The translations under genes and the position numbers were made by a program. From NCBI GenBank assembly GCA_947074125.1, contig CAMTOM010000030.1, positions 1-9,677 of the forward strand: a stretch of DNA of 9,677 bases. Direction: 5' to 3'. Source of the DNA: an uncultured Desulfovibrionaceae bacterium (GTDB lineage Bacteria; Desulfobacterota; Desulfovibrionia; Desulfovibrionales; Desulfovibrionaceae). The notes under the pieces were generated by a model. That model saw only the letters and a program-made list of their open reading frames with translations. It searched no databases and had not been told where the DNA came from. Position 1 is the first letter of the stretch; each line of letters begins with the position of its first letter. Positions 5,229 to 9,677 of the stretch are shown here, piece by piece.

Positions 5229-6109
5229 GGCAGCATCCGTACTTCTGTTTCAAGAGCAACCTCAAAGCGCTCCAGCACGGTTTCTTTCGCCTGACGAATA
5301 AGCGCAAACGCAGCTTCGGAAGAACCTGTACCCATGTTAATCAAAAAATTCGCATGTAAGGGAGAAAAAGCCATCCCTCCGAGAACACGCCCTTTAAAGC
5401 CTGCCAGATCCAGCAACCTTCCGGCAGACTCTCCGCCTTCAGGATTTTTAAAAATACAACCAGCACTCCAGGCTGTTATCGGTTGTGTAGACTTTTTCTT
5501 GAAAAAGTTTAAACTCATAGATTTAGTAATTTCACCACATTTTGCCCTTGTCAAGCAAAAAGTTGCATCCAGCAGAATAAACTTCTCTTTTTCGCCTACA
5601 ATTTCCATATGGCGATACCCAAAATGAATCTGTTCCTTATGTATTTCTTGAATACCTTTTCCCAAAATATAGACGCGTATACGCTCCAGAAGTGGACATA
5701 CTTCACACTGGTATGATCCCGCATTCATGGCAACCGCCCCTCCAACATGCCCAGGAATGCCACACAGCCCTTCCAGACCCGACAATCCCCACGCAGCACA
5801 TTGGCGCAACAATTCAGGCAGGCGTACTCCCGCCCCCACACATACATGTACATGTGTCGCGTCTTCAGCAACAATATGTGGCTTAAGCTCTATGAGAGGA
5901 CGTATCAGCACCACGGGTACCGTACCTTCGGCGGCAAGGATATTACTTCCCCGCCCCAGAACATAAGGCTCGCCCCCCAAAGCACGTACCCTGCTTTCGA
6001 GATGAACCACATCTTCATGAGTGCGCAACAGAATCTCTGCCAAAGCTGTGCCGCCAAGACGCAACGTTGTCAGTTCTGCAAGAGAGGGAGAGTTACGCAC
6101 TTCAAGCAT
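5213..6109 (-). CDS. murB: UDP-N-acetylenolpyruvoylglucosamine reductase MurB
   Basis: A cytoplasmic flavoenzyme of 298 residues that uses NADPH to reduce UDP-GlcNAc-enolpyruvate to UDP-MurNAc, the second committed step of peptidoglycan precursor synthesis. FAD-binding motifs are LGRGSNIL (51-58) and GIPGHVGGAVAMNAGSY (117-133). The conserved Arg166 is in GYRHME. The proton-donor motif reads SAGCIFKNP (215-223), with Cys218 where E. coli has Ser229. The C-terminal Glu289 in ETEVR matches E. coli Glu325. The length and absence of the extra Tyr-loop insertion suggest a type II MurB. I chose the ATG at 6109 because GGAG lies 6 nt upstream, inside the end of murC, leaving 1 nt between the genes. 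A longer frame to 6157 would overlap murC by 47 nt and adds nothing conserved. Confidence 0.96.
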   Translation of the reverse strand: MLEVRNSPSLAELTTLRLGGTALAEILLRTHEDVVHLESRVRALGGEPYVLGRGSNILAAEGTVPVVLIRPLIELKPHIVAEDATHVHVCVGAGVRLPELLRQCAAWGLSGLEGLCGIPGHVGGAVAMNAGSYQCEVCPLLERIRVYILGKGIQEIHKEQIHFGYRHMEIVGEKEKFILLDATFCLTRAKCGEITKSMSLNFFKKKSTQPITAWSAGCIFKNPEGGESAGRLLDLAGFKGRVLGGMAFSPLHANFLINMGTGSSEAAFALIRQAKETVLERFEVALETEVRMLPWPRI

Positions 6110-6110
6110 G

Positions 6111-7472
6111 TTATTCTCCAATATAGGCAGGGCCCACACGAGTAATGGAGCCAGCACCCAAGGTCAGCAAAATATCCCCTTCGCGCAAGAGAGCAGGAAG
6201 CGCCTGCACAAGAGCATCAATATTCTGGAAAAACTCAAGATCTACATTTGAAACCTGACGAATACCCTGCGCCAGACTCTGACCACTCACCCCAGGAATC
6301 GGTTTTTCCGATGCGGGATAAATTTCTGTCAGGAGCAGCTTGTCCGTGTTGTCAAACACTTTGCAAAATTCACCAAAGTGCGCCTGGGTGCGACTGAAGC
6401 GATGTGGCTGAAAAGCAACGACAAGGCGTTTACCAGGATATGCCTGACGTGCGGTTGCCAGCGTTGCCGCTATTTCCGCCGGATGGTGTCCGTAATCATC
6501 AATCACAAGCACACCCTTCTTCTCGCCCTTATATTCAAAGCGTCGCCCAACGCCACCAAAGACAGCAAGACCATCACGACATTGCGCAAAAGCTATACCC
6601 GCTGACAGCGCCGCACCTATGGCTCCCAGAGCATTTAGAATATTATGTCTGCCAGGCTGTGGCAGTTCCACAACACCAAGCTTTTCTCCTTCACGCCACA
6701 CCTCAAAAATATTTTTGACTCCCATCTCAAGGATCACTGCCCGCAAATGCGCTCCCTGCTCAAAACCATATGTCATGATCGGACGTTTCACCCTGGGCAG
6801 CAAAGCTCGCACACCAGGATCATCCAGACACACCACATTTATGCCGTAGAAAGGCACCTTATTCATGAACTGCACAAAGGCATCGTCCAGCGCTTCGCGT
6901 GTTTTGTAGTAGTCCAGATGGTCTTCATCCACATTGGTAACAACGTTAATAATGGGGAAAAGACACAGAAAGGAACCATCCGATTCATCAGATTCTGCGA
7001 TAAGATATTGTCCACTTCCCAAATGCGCGTTGGTACCATACGCATTCAAACGTCCACCAATGACCACTGTCGGATCCATACCCGCATGATCAAAAATAGC
7101 CGCTGTCAGTGATGTCGTTGTGGTTTTCCCATGCGTACCTGCAATGGCAATCCCCTGCCGCAAGCGCATAAGTTCTGCCAGCATTTCGGCTCTGGGAATG
7201 ACAGGAATACCACGACGTCGCGCTTCCTGAACTTCAGGGTTGTCTTCACCAATCGCTGTGGATTTGACCAGCACCTGCACGTCAGTAACATGCGCCGCAG
7301 CATGTCCGATACGCACATCAGCACCAGCATCGCGCAAATGGCATACCGTTGCGGACTCTCCCATATCAGAGCCACACACTTCATAGCCTTCGCGCAACAA
7401 GACTTCGGCGATACCGCTCATTCCCGAACCGCCAATTCCCACCATATGAATTTTTCTGACTTTCCCTTTCAT
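6111..7472 (-). CDS. murC: UDP-N-acetylmuramate--L-alanine ligase MurC
   Basis: A cytoplasmic Mur ligase of 453 residues that joins L-alanine to UDP-MurNAc using ATP, starting the stem peptide. Domain 1 has the UDP-binding motif GIGGSGMSG (12-20). Domain 2 has the ATP loop AGTHGKTTT (111-119), ESDESDGS (160-167) and NVDEDHLDYY (180-189). GRHNILNALGA is at 274-284. Domain 3 has RRFEYKG (310-316), DDYGHHPAEI (325-334), QPHRFSRT (355-362) and GAGSI (439-443). This order is standard for MurC. The start is the ATG at 7472, 13 nt after the murG stop. The Shine-Dalgarno sequence is weak (TTGGA about 6 nt upstream), which suggests coupling to murG. The frame extends to 7592 within murG, but those residues are not MurC-like. 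Confidence 0.97.
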   Translation of the reverse strand: MKGKVRKIHMVGIGGSGMSGIAEVLLREGYEVCGSDMGESATVCHLRDAGADVRIGHAAAHVTDVQVLVKSTAIGEDNPEVQEARRRGIPVIPRAEMLAELMRLRQGIAIAGTHGKTTTTSLTAAIFDHAGMDPTVVIGGRLNAYGTNAHLGSGQYLIAESDESDGSFLCLFPIINVVTNVDEDHLDYYKTREALDDAFVQFMNKVPFYGINVVCLDDPGVRALLPRVKRPIMTYGFEQGAHLRAVILEMGVKNIFEVWREGEKLGVVELPQPGRHNILNALGAIGAALSAGIAFAQCRDGLAVFGGVGRRFEYKGEKKGVLVIDDYGHHPAEIAATLATARQAYPGKRLVVAFQPHRFSRTQAHFGEFCKVFDNTDKLLLTEIYPASEKPIPGVSGQSLAQGIRQVSNVDLEFFQNIDALVQALPALLREGDILLTLGAGSITRVGPAYIGE

Positions 7473-7485
7473 CCGGAATCCAATG

Positions 7486-8583
7486 TTAAAAGGTATTTCC
7501 TGCTGTGGCAGAAGCACTGTGAACCAGGTGCTCCATTTCAATAACAATACGTGCAGCAGCATCCGTTTTTGCCTGTGCCGCTGCCACCTCACTCATACGA
7601 ACAAGCGTTTCTGGCTCGTCAAATAAGCGGATCAGCAACTGGCACACATCCGTTGTTTCCATGTCACCTTCCGGCACGAGAAAGGCCGCACCCTGCTGTG
7701 CCATGACTCTGGCGTTACAGGTCTGGTGGTCATGTATTGCCTGCGGAAAAGGAACGAAAACAGATGGTTTGCCCGCAGCCGCAAGCTCGGCAACTGTGCT
7801 TGCTCCAGAGCGGCACAATACCACATCAGCCCATGTATATAATGAAGCCATATCATCAATAAAAGGCTGCACACAGGAAGCATCATAACCACCGCTCACA
7901 TACGCTTCACCATCCATTGCCCAATCTTGCTGTACTGTCTGGCTCCGCATGCACACACCCGCCATTTCCAGTGATTCCCCCTGTGGCAGTGCCAGGTACT
8001 CGTGCTCGTGTCCCCCCTGCGAGCCACCCAAAACAGCCAGCCGCCGTTCTCCCGAATATGTGTAGCTGCCGCGCAATGCTACAATGGCCTGACGTACGGG
8101 ATTCCCCGTCACTATACATTTTTCCTCAGGAAAGCCCTTGGTCTCTGCCAGAGAAAGGCATACTTTTCTGGCAAATCGCGACAGGACACGATTGCTCGTC
8201 CCTGCAATGGCATTTTGCTCGTGCAGCAAGGAGGGAATACCCCCCAGACGTGCGGCACACATAGGTGCAAAAGCCGCGTATCCACCAAAACCAGCAACAA
8301 TTTCCGGTGCGAAGCTGTGTAAAATCTTTCTTGCCCGCATCACAGCACGCATCATGGCATACGCAGCGGTAAAGGCGCGCAGCCCTCTTCCCAGCAATCC
8401 CCGTACTTCCAAACCTTCAAAAGGAATCCCTGCCTGCTCTGCCAAACGCTTTTCCGGTCCGTAAAATGAACCCATGAAAAGAATCTGGATGGCAGGATTC
8501 TGTCGCTTCAATTCTTCGGCAGTGGCAAGAGCAGGGAAAATATGCCCCCCCGTGCCACCAGTTGTCAGGATGACACGTTCCAT
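7486..8583 (-). CDS. murG: Lipid II synthase MurG (undecaprenyl-PP-MurNAc-pentapeptide GlcNAc transferase)
   Basis: A GT-B glycosyltransferase of 365 residues at the inner face of the membrane. It adds GlcNAc from UDP-GlcNAc to lipid I to make lipid II, the substrate of FtsW. Visible motifs are GGTGGH (9-14), GFGGY (98-102), HEQN (121-124), GNPVR (160-164), GGSQGG (186-191), FIDDM (241-245), CRSGASTVAE (257-266) and HDHQTCNA (284-291). Residues 191-217 are poorly conserved. HEHEY follows GGSQGG where Ala/Asn-containing sequences are usual, and SQTV (214-217) replaces the common HQTG or HQSG. The length there still matches E. coli MurG to within one residue, so I see no uncompensated frameshift. 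The ATG at 8583 has only a weak ribosome binding site (GGTGA) and overlaps ftsW by 19 nt, so it is probably coupled. Confidence 0.96.
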   Translation of the reverse strand: MERVILTTGGTGGHIFPALATAEELKRQNPAIQILFMGSFYGPEKRLAEQAGIPFEGLEVRGLLGRGLRAFTAAYAMMRAVMRARKILHSFAPEIVAGFGGYAAFAPMCAARLGGIPSLLHEQNAIAGTSNRVLSRFARKVCLSLAETKGFPEEKCIVTGNPVRQAIVALRGSYTYSGERRLAVLGGSQGGHEHEYLALPQGESLEMAGVCMRSQTVQQDWAMDGEAYVSGGYDASCVQPFIDDMASLYTWADVVLCRSGASTVAELAAAGKPSVFVPFPQAIHDHQTCNARVMAQQGAAFLVPEGDMETTDVCQLLIRLFDEPETLVRMSEVAAAQAKTDAAARIVIEMEHLVHSASATAGNTF

Positions 8584-9677
8584 TGCTTCACCGTCCGTGA
8601 AAAATTCAGTAAAAGCCCCACGCAAATCATGGTTGCCATAAGGCTACTTCCGCCATAACTCAAAAATGGCATGGCAACACCTTTTGGAGGTGCCACCCCC
8701 ATAACCACTGCCAAATTGATAATAGCGCCAATACCAATAATCAGCGAAACGCCAAAAGCAGAAAAACGGTCCCGCAAATTTTCCTGCCCCATAATAATGC
8801 GATAGCAGCGCCAGAACAAAAGGGAGAAGAGAAGCATAACCATCGTTATCCCCATAAGCCCAAGTTCCTCGCCTACGACCGCCATAATAAAGTCATTATG
8901 CGCTTCAGGAAGATAAAACATCTTCTGCTTGCCCGCTCCAATCCCAACACCAAAGAAACCACCAGAACCAATGGCAAGAAGAGACTGTACCAACTGGTAT
9001 CCGGTATCCTGCGCATCTTTAAAAGGATCGGTAAATGCCATGATACGACGCATCCGGTATGGCGCATGGAGAATCAAGGCCAGCACTGCCGCGCAAAATA
9101 TGGTAAAAAACCCAAATAAATAGAGAAAACGCGTCCCACCGACTACACACATACAAAACAGGATCGCGCACAATACAATCACGCTTCCGAAATCTGGCTG
9201 GAGCAACAACAGAAAACAGAATAATCCTGTCACCGCAAAGGGAGGCAATACGCCCCGACTAAATGTTTTAATAAAACCCTGCTTCGTGCTCATAAAATAT
9301 GCCAGATAGAGCGCCAGAGCTATTTTAACAAATTCCATAGGCTGAATGGATATCGGTCCCAGCACAATCCAGCGCTTCGCGCCGTTAATAGAAGGCGTAA
9401 TCGGAGATATTGTCACCAGTAACAACAAAAGTACTACAAAGAGTGCCGGATACTGCACACCATACAGCCAGCGACGTGGCATAATGGCAGCCATCCATAA
9501 GGCAAGCCCGCCACAAGCCGCAAAGAAAAGCTGACGTCTGAAGAAAAAATACTTGTCACCATTGATCTGCTCTGCCACCACACCGCTGGCACTCAACACC
9601 ATAATCAGACCAAAACTCAGCAACAGCAAAGCAATAATGAACAGCAACCAATCGAAAGGCGCACTTATAGGCGCAAC
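8565..9677 (-). CDS. ftsW: SEDS peptidoglycan glycosyltransferase FtsW (5' end outside window)
   Basis: A polytopic inner-membrane protein that polymerises lipid II into septal glycan with its partner FtsI/PBP3. The window holds 370 residues. The frame is open through base 9677, so the start is missing, probably by only a few residues because the first membrane segment is already present (about 11-30). About ten membrane segments are visible. Counting from the first in-window codon, SEDS motifs are NGAKRW (98-103), QPMEF (112-116), PDFGS (161-165), the catalytic loop EAHNDF with Asp262, GEELG (269-273), and PPKGVAMPFLSYGGSS (330-345). RodA is the alternative. The position directly before murG in a dcw cluster and the PFLSYGGSS form favour FtsW. 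The C-terminus overlaps murG by 19 nt. Confidence 0.95.
   Translation of the reverse strand, partial: VAPISAPFDWLLFIIALLLLSFGLIMVLSASGVVAEQINGDKYFFFRRQLFFAACGGLALWMAAIMPRRWLYGVQYPALFVVLLLLLVTISPITPSINGAKRWIVLGPISIQPMEFVKIALALYLAYFMSTKQGFIKTFSRGVLPPFAVTGLFCFLLLLQPDFGSVIVLCAILFCMCVVGGTRFLYLFGFFTIFCAAVLALILHAPYRMRRIMAFTDPFKDAQDTGYQLVQSLLAIGSGGFFGVGIGAGKQKMFYLPEAHNDFIMAVVGEELGLMGITMVMLLFSLLFWRCYRIIMGQENLRDRFSAFGVSLIIGIGAIINLAVVMGVAPPKGVAMPFLSYGGSSLMATMICVGLLLNFSRTVKQWNVSS

Noticed and set aside
7907..8119. An overlapping minus-strand frame at the divergent part of murG, considered as evidence of a frameshift
   Set aside because: Its residues do not restore any MurG motif. The in-frame sequence keeps the right length between GGSQG and FIDD, and downstream motifs are in frame.
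1..9677. Search for a CRISPR array, transposon ends, tRNA genes or a defence system
   Set aside because: No regularly spaced repeats, transposase-like frames, tRNA-like folds or phage/defence domains were seen. The window is mostly a conserved core cluster.

Overview
The window lies inside a division and cell wall (dcw) cluster. Every confident gene is on the minus strand, so the biological reading direction runs from base 9677 down to base 1. In that direction the order is ftsW (5' end cut by the window edge), murG, murC, murB, ftsQ, ftsA, ftsZ, a 69-residue dual-CXXC zinc-ribbon-like gene, and a membrane-anchored alpha/beta hydrolase. The run ends in an AT-rich tail with a terminator.

The order murC-murB-ftsQ-ftsA-ftsZ with no ddl, a small dual-CXXC protein after ftsZ, E. 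coli-like FtsA and FtsZ C-terminal tails and roughly 50% G+C coding DNA suggest a Gram-negative bacterium. Desulfovibrionaceae (Desulfobacterota) is my best guess. This is inference from family knowledge, and no ribosomal or other taxonomic marker is present.

Bases 4353-9677 are a tight polycistron. ftsW/murG overlap by 19 nt, murG/murC are 13 nt apart, murC/murB 1 nt apart, murB/ftsQ overlap by 16 nt, and ftsQ/ftsA are 30 nt apart. MurC and MurB act in cytoplasmic precursor synthesis. MurG makes lipid II, FtsW polymerises it at the septum, FtsQ links the periplasmic divisome, FtsA tethers FtsZ filaments to the membrane, and FtsZ forms the ring.

The compact layout breaks after ftsA. A 274-nt spacer before ftsZ holds three possible tiny ORFs and two small hairpins, one of them touching the ftsZ ribosome binding site. 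After ftsZ, each of the next two genes has a hairpin plus T-run ending only a few bases before its Shine-Dalgarno sequence. This suggests attenuated or separately controlled expression. The last gene resembles gut-bacterial cinnamoyl (feruloyl) esterases but has an added N-terminal membrane segment.

I see no mobile element, CRISPR array, tRNA or rRNA. Most of the window is ordinary core-genome DNA. The unusual material is in the ftsA-ftsZ spacer and the region downstream of ftsZ.
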